NCBI GenBank assembly: GCA_017306865.1
Contig: JAFKHH010000013.1
Location: 248,001-312,000, forward strand
Direction of reading: 5' to 3'
Origin: Filimonas sp.
Lineage (GTDB): Bacteria > Bacteroidota > Bacteroidia > Chitinophagales > Chitinophagaceae
DNA: 64,000 nucleotides
Part shown: in pieces, positions 9,046 to 18,295 of the stretch
Numbering within the stretch: the first letter of the stretch is position 1
Layout: every line of letters starts with the position of its first letter
Notes under the pieces: model-generated
Database searches by the model: none
What the model was told of the DNA's origin: nothing
What the model saw: the letters and a program-made list of their open reading frames with translations, nothing else
Made by a program: the position numbers and the translations under genes

Positions 9046-9942
9046 TTAGCGTATTTCTTCAATTGAGAAGCCTGCAGGGGCTATAATCAACTTTTTCCTT
9101 TTCAGATCTTTTATTGTAGGGCAATCGCCGTCGCCCAGGCTATAGGCAATATTGCTGTCGGCATCTTCACTGATTGTTGCAGTGGAACTGCCGGACGCTT
9201 TAACTGTAGCAGTAGCGCTATCCGATGCAAAAACTGTAGCGCTTGCACTGTCTATTGTTTCTACTATGGCAGATGAATTATTCCTGGGATCTATGGCGAT
9301 AGCAGAGAAATCTTTAGCCGTCACTTTTAGGGTAGCATTGTTCCAGGCAAAAGCAAACGCATAAGAGCTGTCATTAGTGTGAAGCGTAATGGATGAGCTG
9401 TCCCATGCCACTATTTTGGCGAATCCCCGCTCTTCTGTGCCAACATTGGCAGATGACTCATCCCGCGTTTCTACTGATGTACAGGATAATGCAGATGCTT
9501 TTACCGTCAGGTGCGATTTGTCCCATGCTCTTGTATTGGCAGATGCTTTATCTGCTACCAATATGATAGCCCAGGAAGTTTCAAAAGCTTCAATGTCTGC
9601 AACAGCGCTGTCTGTAACATGGATTGTAACATAGACATTTGCCAGTAATGTTATAGTACAACTTTCTTTTAAATCAATGTTGATACGCCCTGAAGTATAA
9701 ATATGTGCCTTTTGTAAGGTCACCGTACCGAACCAGTTCTCCAGGTCTTCGGCTGTAAATAATTTATCAACCAGGCACCAACTCATATTAGGTTTTAGTA
9801 TTTCTAATAGTTCTGCTGCTGTAGTGGTAGCGGCTAGCTGATCTGGCATAGTGCTGGAGAAGATCTCCGCCTGTTTAATGCGGATTATTAAGGCATGTTT
9901 TAACTGCGTAAAGTCCTGGTGCTGGTTACCGGGCGTTTCCAT
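9046..9942 (-). CDS. Decapeptide-repeat solenoid protein, function unknown
   Basis: A 298-residue protein without signal peptide or membrane segment. Residues 111-260 are fifteen ten-residue repeats in exact register with no insertions, of the form DSSxATVxAx: for example DSASATVFAS, DSATATVKAS, DKSHLTVKAS, DSSSITLHTN. Position 1 is usually D, E or N, position 3 is usually small or Ser, and alternate positions are hydrophobic, as expected of a beta-solenoid. Residues 91-110 look like two degenerate repeats. The N-terminal 90 residues are mixed helix and strand with no recognised domain; the C-terminus (PTIKDLKRKKLIIAPAGFSI) probably caps the stack. Similar DSATVxA repeats occur in proteins of unknown role in gut bacteria and phages. 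No neighbour hints at a function. Confidence 0.85.
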   Translation of the reverse strand: METPGNQHQDFTQLKHALIIRIKQAEIFSSTMPDQLAATTTAAELLEILKPNMSWCLVDKLFTAEDLENWFGTVTLQKAHIYTSGRINIDLKESCTITLLANVYVTIHVTDSAVADIEAFETSWAIILVADKASANTRAWDKSHLTVKASALSCTSVETRDESSANVGTEERGFAKIVAWDSSSITLHTNDSSYAFAFAWNNATLKVTAKDFSAIAIDPRNNSSAIVETIDSASATVFASDSATATVKASGSSTATISEDADSNIAYSLGDGDCPTIKDLKRKKLIIAPAGFSIEEIR

Positions 9943-10064
9943 ATATCAAATGTTTAGCAATTGCCGGTAAAGTTACACGACAATAGTAAACGACGTCATG
10001 GGAATTGTTTAAGTGTTCTGTGGTCGCATTGTTTTTGAGGGCACAGGCAATGATGGCTATGCTT

Positions 10065-10208
10065 AGAAGCTGTTTGAGTTAGTTGTTTTTGATACCAGCT
10101 AAGGCATTTTATGGCATCTTCGTTGCGTCGCATTTCGTTCATCTGTAGTATTTCATGGCAACAATTGCGCTGGTAACAAATGTTTCTTAATAATTCAAAC
10201 AGCATCTT
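10065..10208. mobile_element. Possible MITE or insertion-sequence end remnant
   Basis: A 144-base stretch with imperfect terminal inverted repeats: AGAAGCTGTTTGAGTTA at the left (from 10066) and the complement of AGATGCTGTTTGAATTA at the right (ending 10207), 14 of 17 bases alike. A second, inner pair TACCAGC/GCTGGTA nests inside. Ends containing GAAGCTGTTT are common in Bacteroidota insertion sequences. There is no open reading frame and no clear target duplication, so a non-mobile structured repeat is equally possible. It occupies most of the gap between the solenoid gene and the DUF5686 gene. Confidence 0.35.
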
Positions 10209-10237
10209 ACACACAACTGACAACTCACTGCCCACCT

Positions 10238-12766
10238 TTAAAACTGTAACCGGAAACTGCCAAATACACCAAAATTGTGTGTTTGTTGCGATGGTATTGC
10301 AGATGGCGGAGATATGCGCCATACCGCATCTATACGGAAGAAAGAGAAAATGTTGTCGAAGCCTGTGCCTATTTCCGTATAAGCATTGTCCTGCAATGAA
10401 CGCATGTGATATGTACCGTATTCGATCATATTAAACAAACGGTTCTGCCTGGACATATTCCCCCATACTGTTTTAATGTTCCAGAATTGCCTGATTTTGG
10501 TTTTACGCATGAAAGGTATCAGGTTCAACAGTTTTTTTTCAAAATTATGTTCCAGGTTTATGCCTGCATACTTATCACTGAAGTACTCATACCTGTTCAT
10601 CAGGTTAAAGGCGTCTTTATCGTAGTAATACACCTCATTGCCCGGATGAATTTCGGTGAGCATAAATGGTATATTGTCTCCGAATATTTTACCAGCATAC
10701 GCCATGTATGTGATCTGTCCCCAGCGCGGTATGCGGAAGCGCTCACTAATGTTTATGCCAATCTTCTGATACCTGTACTCACCTCCCAGTACATTTGGCA
10801 GGCTGGTTGCAAACGATATTTCCGCCACAGGCAAGTTGCTGCGTATGTTTCTTTGTTTACGGTGCGTCTGTATTACACGTTCACCCGGCGCATAACGCAT
10901 TTTTATACCCACTTCCGTATTCGTTACATCATCAGCACCATTACTTCTTAAAGAAAATAAGTGTCTTGGCGGCAATGGAGCGTAGGTTTCAAAATTTGCT
11001 CTTGATGCAGTAAGCTGCATAGAAAGGTTGTTGTGGAAGTCCTTTCCTATAGCTATTTTATATTCATCCTTGCGTATGAATTTTTGTTTGATGCCGGAGC
11101 GGCGGAGCAGGTTGCTGAACATATTGTCAGTAGAGCCATCCTCACCATTAAAGTGTGCCCTGCCATTATCAATATCATGTGCGTAAGAAGGTGTAAATGA
11201 CCAGTCACTATTGCCTGGCATCCTGTATGTCAGCCCGGCTTTCCCTTTCCACAGGCCATCCTTTGTGCCGTAAGCAAGGTAACCAAACAAACGCAGGTTT
11301 TTATTGAAGCTCTCCGTTGTACCAAGGTCAAAGCGGAAACGTCTTCCTTCCAGTTGGTTAGCGCTTGTCCATTTATACCACGGGCCTATTTCAATAGGGC
11401 CAAATCTTTTATGTCCATCCACCACAAACGTAATCGTATTGCTCAGGCGCTTAAACGCAGGCATAGTGCGGATGGTATCAAACAACGTAGCAGCGCGGGT
11501 TTCATTCACACTAAGCGGTTCTGCGCGGTTCGTGACCCAGTACGGTTGTTGTTGCTCCGTAGCGCCCGGCATAATAATAGCCTCTTCCTTTTTCTTGTTT
11601 TTTGCCAGGGCTGTTTTAATAAAAGGCTCATTAATCTTTATATCGCGATAAATAGATGTTTTGCGCCCGATGAAAGACAATTTGTCCTTACCAAAAGGAG
11701 AGAGCTCGGCATCAAATTTATCTTTGATCACCACCCATTCCTTGCCATCCAGTTGCCCAAACTCCTGTACAATGCTAAGCCTGTGTACAAAATTGATATT
11801 TACGTTACTGGCTATTTCCATGCTTATCTTCTGCAAAGCCCAGGTAGTACTATGTATCCAGCAGTCGCCGGCAAATACATTTTCGCCCTCCTGTTTTGGA
11901 GAAAAGCGCAAGTGAAAATATTTCTCACCCCTGATCGTTTGGGTGTCTGCTCCCTTGTAATTGTAATATTTGTCACCTACACTGCTCACCGGGCTGATAA
12001 ATTCCTTGCCAAATATGGTCATGTAGTCATCGTAAGCATTCAGCTTTTGGTTAATGCCGCCCAGGTACTCCATAATGGACTCATTCTTAATACCACTTGT
12101 TTGTACCGCCTTAATCTCTTCGCGGGTGGCAGATGGATTGGTGGCTGTATAGTAGTCTGAGATGGTTTCTGTCAGGAACGCAGGTAAAAAAGCTTTGGAT
12201 TCAGACGTACTGTCCATGTTTTCCAGCACAAAGGCAAAAGGCTTTAGCAGCTTTCTTTTGCTGATCTGCTCTGCAAGATTGGCAATGTCCACCTCTATTT
12301 TATTGTACAACTGGCAATAGTAGGAAGGGTAGTGGCGGGGAGAGTTGGCAGCTTTATTGGCCACCACATTTTTCCACCAGCGCAAGCCCTTATTGAATTT
12401 CGATTTCACTACAGGGCCTTCCTGCGCCAGTTCTGTTTCCATGCTTATAACCAGGTTTGACTGGTTGGCAAGCACCACCTCTTTTGGCAGGCGGATCTCT
12501 TTTAGCCCAACGAAGGATATAATTAACGAATCTGACGGGCGGGGAGAGACTGCCAGCGTAAAATTACCCACGCTGTCAGATACACAGCCATTACCCTGCT
12601 CTTTCCAGTGAATGCTGGCATAAGCCACAGCCTCTTTGTTGAACTGGTGAATTATTTTCCCTGAAAGGGAACGCTGATTTTGTGCATTCAACCGGGTGCT
12701 CAACAGCAATCCAAGGCAAACGCACAGTGCGGTCAGGTAGAATTGGAGGTTCTTTTGTTGTGTCAA
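10238..12766 (-). CDS. DUF5686 family outer-membrane protein with carboxypeptidase-regulatory domain
   Basis: About 842 residues. After a signal peptide ending in LLLSTRLNAQ comes a carboxypeptidase-D regulatory-like beta-sandwich (SGKIIHQFNKEAVAYASIHW to the first METELAQ, about 100 residues), then the long DUF5686 region, whose last 400 residues are rich in alternating beta strands and end in an aromatic (FGVFGSFRLQF), the pattern of an outer-membrane barrel. DUF5686 proteins are common in Bacteroidota; their role is not established. No ATG fits: the frame is open to a TTG at 12844, but the TTG at 12766 places the signal peptide immediately at the N-terminus and a -7-like TACTTTCA lies about 30 bases upstream, so 12766 is chosen. 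It is divergent from dnaK. Confidence 0.85.
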   Translation of the reverse strand: MTQQKNLQFYLTALCVCLGLLLSTRLNAQNQRSLSGKIIHQFNKEAVAYASIHWKEQGNGCVSDSVGNFTLAVSPRPSDSLIISFVGLKEIRLPKEVVLANQSNLVISMETELAQEGPVVKSKFNKGLRWWKNVVANKAANSPRHYPSYYCQLYNKIEVDIANLAEQISKRKLLKPFAFVLENMDSTSESKAFLPAFLTETISDYYTATNPSATREEIKAVQTSGIKNESIMEYLGGINQKLNAYDDYMTIFGKEFISPVSSVGDKYYNYKGADTQTIRGEKYFHLRFSPKQEGENVFAGDCWIHSTTWALQKISMEIASNVNINFVHRLSIVQEFGQLDGKEWVVIKDKFDAELSPFGKDKLSFIGRKTSIYRDIKINEPFIKTALAKNKKKEEAIIMPGATEQQQPYWVTNRAEPLSVNETRAATLFDTIRTMPAFKRLSNTITFVVDGHKRFGPIEIGPWYKWTSANQLEGRRFRFDLGTTESFNKNLRLFGYLAYGTKDGLWKGKAGLTYRMPGNSDWSFTPSYAHDIDNGRAHFNGEDGSTDNMFSNLLRRSGIKQKFIRKDEYKIAIGKDFHNNLSMQLTASRANFETYAPLPPRHLFSLRSNGADDVTNTEVGIKMRYAPGERVIQTHRKQRNIRSNLPVAEISFATSLPNVLGGEYRYQKIGINISERFRIPRWGQITYMAYAGKIFGDNIPFMLTEIHPGNEVYYYDKDAFNLMNRYEYFSDKYAGINLEHNFEKKLLNLIPFMRKTKIRQFWNIKTVWGNMSRQNRLFNMIEYGTYHMRSLQDNAYTEIGTGFDNIFSFFRIDAVWRISPPSAIPSQQTHNFGVFGSFRLQF

Positions 12767-13003
12767 GGTGAATGCAGCAGTTTTAATAAGTACGTGCAAT
12801 GAAAGTAACGAATAAAACTCCTCCTTTGTTAGCTCCAGTGTCAAAATAGACAGATTTATAATGAATTTAATGTCAATAATATCGGCTTTAATCCGTCCTT
12901 AAGTCCGGAACTGACATTTTTTCACAACATTTCCCGGTGGCATAATGATTGACAGTAGAAACTCGTAAAAATTTGAATACTAACCTTAAAGAAGATTCAT
13001 AAT

Positions 13004-14908
13004 ATGGGAAAAATAATAGGAATTGACCTGGGCACAACGAACAGTTGTGTGGCCGTTATGGAGGGTAACGAGCCGGTAGTAATTGCCAATGATGAAGGGC
13101 GCAGAACCACGCCATCTGTGGTTGCCTTTTTGAAAAACGGAGAACGTAAAGTTGGTGATCCTGCTAAACGCCAGGCTATTACTAACCCTCACAATACTAT
13201 TACCAGTGTAAAACGCTTCATGGGCCGTCATTTTGATGAGGTTACAGAAGAAATAAGCCACTGGAGTTACAAAGTAGTAAAAGGTGATAATAATACAGTT
13301 CGTGTAGACATCGACGGACGTTTATATACACCACAGGAAATTTCAGCAATGATCCTTCAGAAAATGAAGAAAACTGCTGAGGATTATCTTGGACAAGAAG
13401 TAACAGAAGCGGTTATTACCGTACCTGCTTACTTTAACGATGCACAACGCCAGGCTACCAAAGAAGCAGGTGAGATTGCAGGTTTGACAGTTCGCCGTAT
13501 AGTGAACGAACCTACAGCCGCAGCTTTGGCTTATGGCCTTGATAAAAAACATGCAGACCAGAAAATCGCCGTATTCGACTTAGGTGGTGGTACATTCGAT
13601 ATCTCCGTGCTTGAGTTAGGTGATGGCGTATTTGAAGTAAAATCTACGAATGGTGATACGCACCTTGGTGGTGACGACTTCGATAAAGTGATCATGGACT
13701 GGCTGGCTGATGAATTTAAATCTGAAGAAGCAATAGACCTACGCAAAGACCCAATGGCTTTGCAACGTTTGAAAGAAGCTGCTGAAAAAGCAAAGATCGA
13801 ATTGTCTTCTTCCAGCGAAACTGAAATAAACCTTCCTTATATCACTGCCGTTGATGGTGTGCCTAAACACTTGGTTAAAAAACTGTCACGCGCTAAGTTT
13901 GAGCAATTGGCTGACAAACTGTTTGCACGTTGCCTGAAACCATGCGAAGCTGCATTGAAAGATGCTGGTTACACTGCGGCTGATATTGACGAAGTGATCC
14001 TGGTTGGTGGTTCTACCCGTATTCCTAAAGTACAGGAGATCGTAGAAAAATTCTTTGGTAAAAAACCAAACAAAGGTGTAAACCCTGACGAAGTAGTAGC
14101 AGTAGGTGCGGCTATCCAGGGCGCGGTACTGACAGGTGAAGTAAAAGACGTATTGTTATTAGACGTTACGCCGCTGAGCCTGGGTATTGAAACAATGGGT
14201 GGTGTAATGACGACGATGATTGCGTCTAACACAACAATCCCTACTAAGAAAACTGAGGTATTCTCTACTGCCAGCGACAACCAGCCGGGTGTAGAAATCC
14301 ACGTATTGCAAGGTGAAAGACCAATGGCGGCACAAAACAAAAGTTTAGGCCGTTTCAACTTGGCAGATATTCCACCGGCTCCACGCGGTGTTCCCCAGAT
14401 TGAGGTTACATTCGATATTGATGCCAACGGTTTGTTGCATGTAAGTGCAAAAGACAAGGGTACAGGTAAAGAACAGAAGATCCGTATAGAAGCAGGTAGC
14501 GGTCTGAGCAAAGAAGAGATCGAAAAAATGAAGGCTGAAGCGAAAGCAAATGAAGCTATAGATAAAGAAGCCCGTGAAAAAGTAGACAAACTGAACCAGG
14601 CTGATAGCCTGATCTTCCAGACAGAAAAACAACTGAAAGAATTTGGTGATAAGATACCTGCTGACAAAAAAGCGCCTATCGAATCAGCATTAACTAAGCT
14701 GAAAGATGCGCATAAAGCACAAGACTCCGCAGCTATTGACACAGCACTTGCAGAAATGAACACTGCATGGACTGCAGCGAGCGAAGAGATCTACAAAGCG
14801 CAACAAGAAGGCGCTGGTGCACAACCTGGTGCTGACCACGCTGCAAACGGCAACGCAGGACAAAGTAGCGATACTGTAACTGATGCTGAGTTTGAAGAAG
14901 TGAAATAA
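13004..14908 (+). CDS. dnaK: Molecular chaperone DnaK (Hsp70)
   Basis: A 634-residue ATP-dependent cytosolic chaperone. The nucleotide-binding domain has phosphate-1 loop GIDLGTTNS (5-13), [25 protein letters not shown] and DLGGGTFD; the substrate-binding domain has [14 protein letters not shown] and the linker VLLL; the lid is followed by a Gly/Ala-rich tail and the conserved end DAEFEEVK. Length and termini match bacterial DnaK. No dnaJ or grpE is adjacent, and no CIRCE element was seen upstream, so heat control is not evident from sequence. A strong intrinsic terminator follows. Confidence 0.99.
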   Translation: MGKIIGIDLGTTNSCVAVMEGNEPVVIANDEGRRTTPSVVAFLKNGERKVGDPAKRQAITNPHNTITSVKRFMGRHFDEVTEEISHWSYKVVKGDNNTVRVDIDGRLYTPQEISAMILQKMKKTAEDYLGQEVTEAVITVPAYFNDAQRQATKEAGEIAGLTVRRIVNEPTAAALAYGLDKKHADQKIAVFDLGGGTFDISVLELGDGVFEVKSTNGDTHLGGDDFDKVIMDWLADEFKSEEAIDLRKDPMALQRLKEAAEKAKIELSSSSETEINLPYITAVDGVPKHLVKKLSRAKFEQLADKLFARCLKPCEAALKDAGYTAADIDEVILVGGSTRIPKVQEIVEKFFGKKPNKGVNPDEVVAVGAAIQGAVLTGEVKDVLLLDVTPLSLGIETMGGVMTTMIASNTTIPTKKTEVFSTASDNQPGVEIHVLQGERPMAAQNKSLGRFNLADIPPAPRGVPQIEVTFDIDANGLLHVSAKDKGTGKEQKIRIEAGSGLSKEEIEKMKAEAKANEAIDKEAREKVDKLNQADSLIFQTEKQLKEFGDKIPADKKAPIESALTKLKDAHKAQDSAAIDTALAEMNTAWTAASEEIYKAQQEGAGAQPGADHAANGNAGQSSDTVTDAEFEEVK

Positions 14909-14960
14909 ATGTAGCGTTGCCATTGTTAGATGGCTTAATGGTTACATTGTTGAAATAGTG

Positions 14961-14995
14961 AAAGCGCCTCCGCATTTGCGGAGGCGCTTTTTTTT
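14961..14995 (+). terminator. dnaK intrinsic terminator
   Basis: Stem AAAGCGCCTCCGC (14961-14973), loop ATTT, complement (14978-14990), then further T residues to 14995: a textbook rho-independent terminator 52 bases after the dnaK stop. Family B words (GTTAGATGGCTTAATGG) lie between the stop and the stem. Confidence 0.95.
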
Positions 14996-15298
14996 GTAGG
15001 GTGTATTGTTAGATTGTTATATGGATGAACGGTTGGGAAAATGTGAACCAGAAAATAAAATATTAACCAATGTTGCTTTTTTTAGATAATTTCATAGTTT
15101 ATGATTAAAAAATATTTGTGGCAATAGGAAGAGACATATTGCTCAATATAATTTTCCTCCAAGAATAAAATAATGTAATAGAATAAACAAGGGGGTAATT
15201 ATAAATTTATCATCAGTTACGACTGAATGGTTTCAAATGCCACTACATTGATAAACCCAGACTCATAATTGCATTAATAAATTAACAACCCATTATTC
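14996..15298. other. AT-rich intergenic region before the two-gene cassette
   Basis: No gene seen. About 300 bases that become much richer in A and T than the dnaK side, with no strong hairpin and none of the family A, C, D or E repeats found in most other gaps; only a short family B arm occurs at 15007-15021. It probably contains the cassette promoter, for which no confident -33/-7 pair could be picked. Confidence 0.5.
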
Positions 15299-15730
15299 AT
15301 GACATTCGAGAAAATCAATCAAGGACACACCTGCGATTGCCTTGAGAAAACGTCAGTTCCTGATCCAGATGATATTTTCCTAAGAAAGTTACGCAAACAA
15401 GAGCTAGAACAGAAAGACTTTGAAACACATTGGGAAAGGGGCATTGGTGTTGACAGTACAGAATGTGACGATATTTGCAGTTACAAAGCAATTTCAATTA
15501 ATTTAACATCAGATGAAATTGAAAATTCAATTTTTGAACATTACAAAACAACTTTCACTATAAACCCCAAAAAAGGAGCCCACTGCCTAAAATTCAAGAT
15601 TAAAGAAGGTGCTGGCAAAGTCGTTTATGCTCCTATTATAGCTGGTGATAGCCATCATAACTTTTTTAAATCAGACTTATTTGAGTTGATACATATTGAG
15701 ACTATAACCATTATTAAATTTGCCGAATGA
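15299..15730 (+). CDS. Hypothetical protein, first gene of AT-rich cassette
   Basis: A 143-residue soluble protein that I do not recognise. The N-terminal third is charged and has two cysteine clusters, CDC near residues 13-15 and CDDIC near 57-61, that could bind a metal (inference). The second half (SINLTSDEIENSIFEHYKTT onward) alternates strands and helices and contains HCLKFKIKEGAGKVVYAPI. Its stop codon overlaps the start of the next gene by four bases (ATGA), so the two are translationally coupled. Base composition is distinctly AT-rich compared with the flanking housekeeping genes, suggesting recent acquisition. Confidence 0.75.
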   Translation: MTFEKINQGHTCDCLEKTSVPDPDDIFLRKLRKQELEQKDFETHWERGIGVDSTECDDICSYKAISINLTSDEIENSIFEHYKTTFTINPKKGAHCLKFKIKEGAGKVVYAPIIAGDSHHNFFKSDLFELIHIETITIIKFAE

Positions 15731-17001
15731 AACCGATTGATACTTCAAAACTGGCCAAGGCAAGCTTTGAGCTAATAACGATTAGTTCAAGTTTTAAAGT
15801 CTTGCATTTTGATGACTTTCCTATTCTTTATCTAGGAGTAAACAAATTTGGAAATAAAATATTAGGGTCTCATTTGGAAGAAGATGACGACAATAAAACT
15901 ATTTTGACGATACATTCGATATTGTCTAATAACGACTATTACGATTTTATTAATAAAAAAAAGTCTTACAGAAGTATATTGCAAGAGACTTCAGCCAAAT
16001 TTCTGGTTGAAAAAAATTTTGGCGGTAAAGTTTTAGGGGCATACAATTTACAGTTTGATAATATCCCTGAAGAATATCAGCCATTAGAAAATTCTTATTG
16101 CCCAAACTATAAAAAATCATTTTCATTTTCTTACTCTCTAGGATTAAAAGGTAAAGTTGCAGATTTTAACAGAGCTATTGCTGAAGAAGTATCAAATATT
16201 CAGACTGCTTTTTCAGACTTTTTAGAAAATCGTTTAAAGAGTTTAAAGAACTTTAATTTGCAGCCTGCAGCTTACTTGCAACCATATACGCCAGGTAGTT
16301 TTAAAATTAATCTTGAATTAGAATACAAACAAGCGAAGGTACAAGACCTTTTCTCAAAGGAACTTCCCTTTGATGAATATGTGCATGAATACCTTAAATA
16401 TATTACAACATCCGTAGTTGCGGACAAAGATCAACTCTTAAAAGACGATGACTTGGTAATCTCTGATGAATTTAAAAATTTGCTGATAGCTTTTGAGAAA
16501 ATTTATGAGGAAGGGCATGTTAAGTTGCCAGAAAATTATACAAAAGAGCTAAAGGAAGATTTAAAAAGATCGTTGCCAAAATTCGAAGAAATAACGGAAC
16601 AGGTAGGCAAGAGTTTTGACAGCATTGAGTTCTCTAACTATAAAGGGAAAGATGAAGAATTTATATCCATTGTCGACGTGATCTATTCAGAGGCATTTCA
16701 GAATACTGTTGATGAAGTTGAAGCAGCAAAAAAAGTTGTAGTTGTCGATGCTGACTATAAAGAGTATGAAATTTATATTTATCATTTAAATACAGATACC
16801 AGACAAGGGAATGCTTTTATAAAAAATCTTGATGACGAAACTCAAATGTCAAAGCCTAAGATAAAAATCTTAGGTGATGAACATATTGAACAAACGAAGT
16901 ACACAGAGAGCTTGCATTTAAACAAATGGATAAAGATTAAGGCAAAGGCAAAAAGAGTAGATGACAAGTTTAAGTATTTAGAAATTCAATACGAAGCGTA
17001 G
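15727..17001 (+). CDS. Hypothetical protein, second gene of AT-rich cassette
   Basis: A 424-residue soluble acidic protein with no signal peptide or membrane segment. The N-terminal region (FPILYLGVNKFGNKILGS, then a run of D and E, then SYRSILQET) has a small alpha/beta look and weakly recalls the DUF6575 family, which is a tentative suggestion only. The middle (about 140-340) is helical and charged, including DKDQLLKDDDLVISDEF. The C-terminal 80 residues (VVVDADYKEYEIYIYHLNTDTRQGNAF onward) are beta-rich. It overlaps the upstream gene by 4 bases and the pair stands alone between dnaK and a convergent phosphatase gene. No catalytic motif is visible. Confidence 0.75.
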   Translation: MKPIDTSKLAKASFELITISSSFKVLHFDDFPILYLGVNKFGNKILGSHLEEDDDNKTILTIHSILSNNDYYDFINKKKSYRSILQETSAKFLVEKNFGGKVLGAYNLQFDNIPEEYQPLENSYCPNYKKSFSFSYSLGLKGKVADFNRAIAEEVSNIQTAFSDFLENRLKSLKNFNLQPAAYLQPYTPGSFKINLELEYKQAKVQDLFSKELPFDEYVHEYLKYITTSVVADKDQLLKDDDLVISDEFKNLLIAFEKIYEEGHVKLPENYTKELKEDLKRSLPKFEEITEQVGKSFDSIEFSNYKGKDEEFISIVDVIYSEAFQNTVDEVEAAKKVVVVDADYKEYEIYIYHLNTDTRQGNAFIKNLDDETQMSKPKIKILGDEHIEQTKYTESLHLNKWIKIKAKAKRVDDKFKYLEIQYEA

Positions 17002-17125
17002 TATCTGTTAACATGTAGTTTGGTATTATAAAGGCAAATATTTATTCAGCTTTTTATGGGCGAAATCGCTTCAAAAATGCCTGAGTGTAGTCCCATAGCA
17101 GTAGATCTTAAATTTTATTAAACAA

Positions 17126-17154
17126 AAACGCCTTGCAATTCCTGCAAGGCGTTT
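17126..17154. terminator. Bidirectional terminator
   Basis: Arms AAACGCCTTGCA (17126-17137) and complement (17143-17154) around ATTCC, flanked by A-rich sequence on the left and T-rich on the right, between convergent genes. It can end transcription in both directions. A family B arm follows at 17173-17206. Confidence 0.9.
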
Positions 17155-17207
17155 CCTTTTCAAACAATAAAGCCATATAACAATTCAACAATAAAACAAT
17201 GCAACCA

Positions 17208-18017
17208 TTAATAATTCCTCAACCCACTCTTCGCGGCTGAATCTTTCTGTGCATTGGTGAGCTTATAATTGTATTGGTACATAGAGCTTTCCCAATCACC
17301 GTATGTTACATTTGGTAAAACGATAAAGCGCTTGCCGAACTCTGCTGCATTGGATTGTACATTCTGCACACGTTCTGTGGATGTTTTCTTATCAAACAAC
17401 ATACTGAAATCACCAAGGTTGTCTCCAAGTAATAAGACAATGTTATGCGTAGCAGATACATTTTGTCTTCTGCTTTCTTTGCTGGAAGAAGTATTTGGCT
17501 GACGCATGATCACATGTGCATCATCCGCGTAAGGAAAGCCAAACTTTTTCAGGTTCAGTATAGTCGCAGCTTTTTCCTGCTCATCACGATTGGTTATATA
17601 AAATACTTCTACCTTATTGGCAGCGGCATAGTTAAAGAAAGTGCTCGCACCTGCAAGCGTATCCGCTTCTGCACGTGCAGTCCATTCCATCCACGCCTTT
17701 GTTTCATAATCCTTTCCCTGTAATACCTGGTGTACTGCATTCGGGCTATTGTCCAATAACGTTTCATCTATATCTGTAACCACAGCAAGTGGTTTTGCAG
17801 AAGGCTGTTGTAATGCCTGTTGCAAACGCAACTGTGCAATGTTGTATGCCTGGAAGCACAGCGCCTTATATTCAGCCGCTTTCTGCTGAAAAACAGAAGC
17901 CCACAGTTTGCCATCCAGTACAACAGAGCTGTTAGATGTTGTACCTGTTTGAGAGGCCTTGTGTGGCGCAGAGCAAGCTGCTATTGCCAGAAGTGGTAGG
18001 AGGTAAAGCTTTTTCAT
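17208..18017 (-). CDS. 5'-nucleotidase/acid phosphatase lipoprotein, e(P4) family
   Basis: A 269-residue lipoprotein of the HAD superfamily, class C acid phosphatases related to Haemophilus e(P4), which dephosphorylate nucleotides outside the inner membrane. The lipobox IAAC places the lipidated Cys at residue 15. The HAD motif I DIDETLLD has catalytic Asp81 and Asp83; motif II lies at VFYITNRDEQE and motif III/IV at LLLGDNLGDF. A -7 box TACATTTGC lies about 20 bases upstream on this strand. It converges on the AT-rich cassette and is divergent from the 65-residue small gene. Substrate preference is not readable. Confidence 0.93.
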   Translation of the reverse strand: MKKLYLLPLLAIAACSAPHKASQTGTTSNSSVVLDGKLWASVFQQKAAEYKALCFQAYNIAQLRLQQALQQPSAKPLAVVTDIDETLLDNSPNAVHQVLQGKDYETKAWMEWTARAEADTLAGASTFFNYAAANKVEVFYITNRDEQEKAATILNLKKFGFPYADDAHVIMRQPNTSSSKESRRQNVSATHNIVLLLGDNLGDFSMLFDKKTSTERVQNVQSNAAEFGKRFIVLPNVTYGDWESSMYQYNYKLTNAQKDSAAKSGLRNY

Positions 18018-18038
18018 AATTATTTTATCTTAGAAAAC

Positions 18039-18047
18039 GCAAATGTA
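18039..18047 (-). promoter_or_regulatory. -7 box of the e(P4) phosphatase gene
   Basis: Minus-strand TACATTTGC fits TAnnTTTG, with an expected start of transcription near 18034 and a leader of about 17 bases. Confidence 0.55.
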
Positions 18048-18132
18048 GAGGGATGAGCGGTTTATTGTGTTGGTAAATGGTAAAATAATGATAATTAAAT
18101 AGTTGAGTATGTGTGTTAACAAAATATTATCT

Positions 18133-18170
18133 TTTTATGCTTGCTAAGAAGCATAAAAGCGCTACCTTTG
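18133..18170 (+). promoter_or_regulatory. Promoter with overlapping operator-like inverted repeat
   Basis: A -33 TTG (18141-18143) and a -7 box TACCTTTG (18163-18170) are 19 bases apart, the expected Bacteroidota spacing. A perfect 10-bp inverted repeat, TTTTATGCTT (18133-18142) and AAGCATAAAA (18149-18158) with a 6-base centre, covers the -33 element, the position a repressor operator would take. Predicted start near 18177, leaving a leader of about 120 bases before the small gene. Confidence 0.7.
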
Positions 18171-18295
18171 CACCCGCATTCAGAAAATACGTATTGAGAT
18201 TTGCACTAGCGGCGACAATTTCCCCCGAATAATTAACGAGCTACGCTTGCTGTACGAGGATTATAATTACTAAACTTTTTTAAAAATTGTAATGT

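Noticed and set aside
11354-12160. 268-residue open frame antisense to the DUF5686 gene
   Set aside because: No promoter, low-complexity translation, fully inside a supported gene.
13969-14763. 264-residue open frame antisense to dnaK
   Set aside because: Ser/Ala-rich shadow of the dnaK codon pattern; no start context or family.
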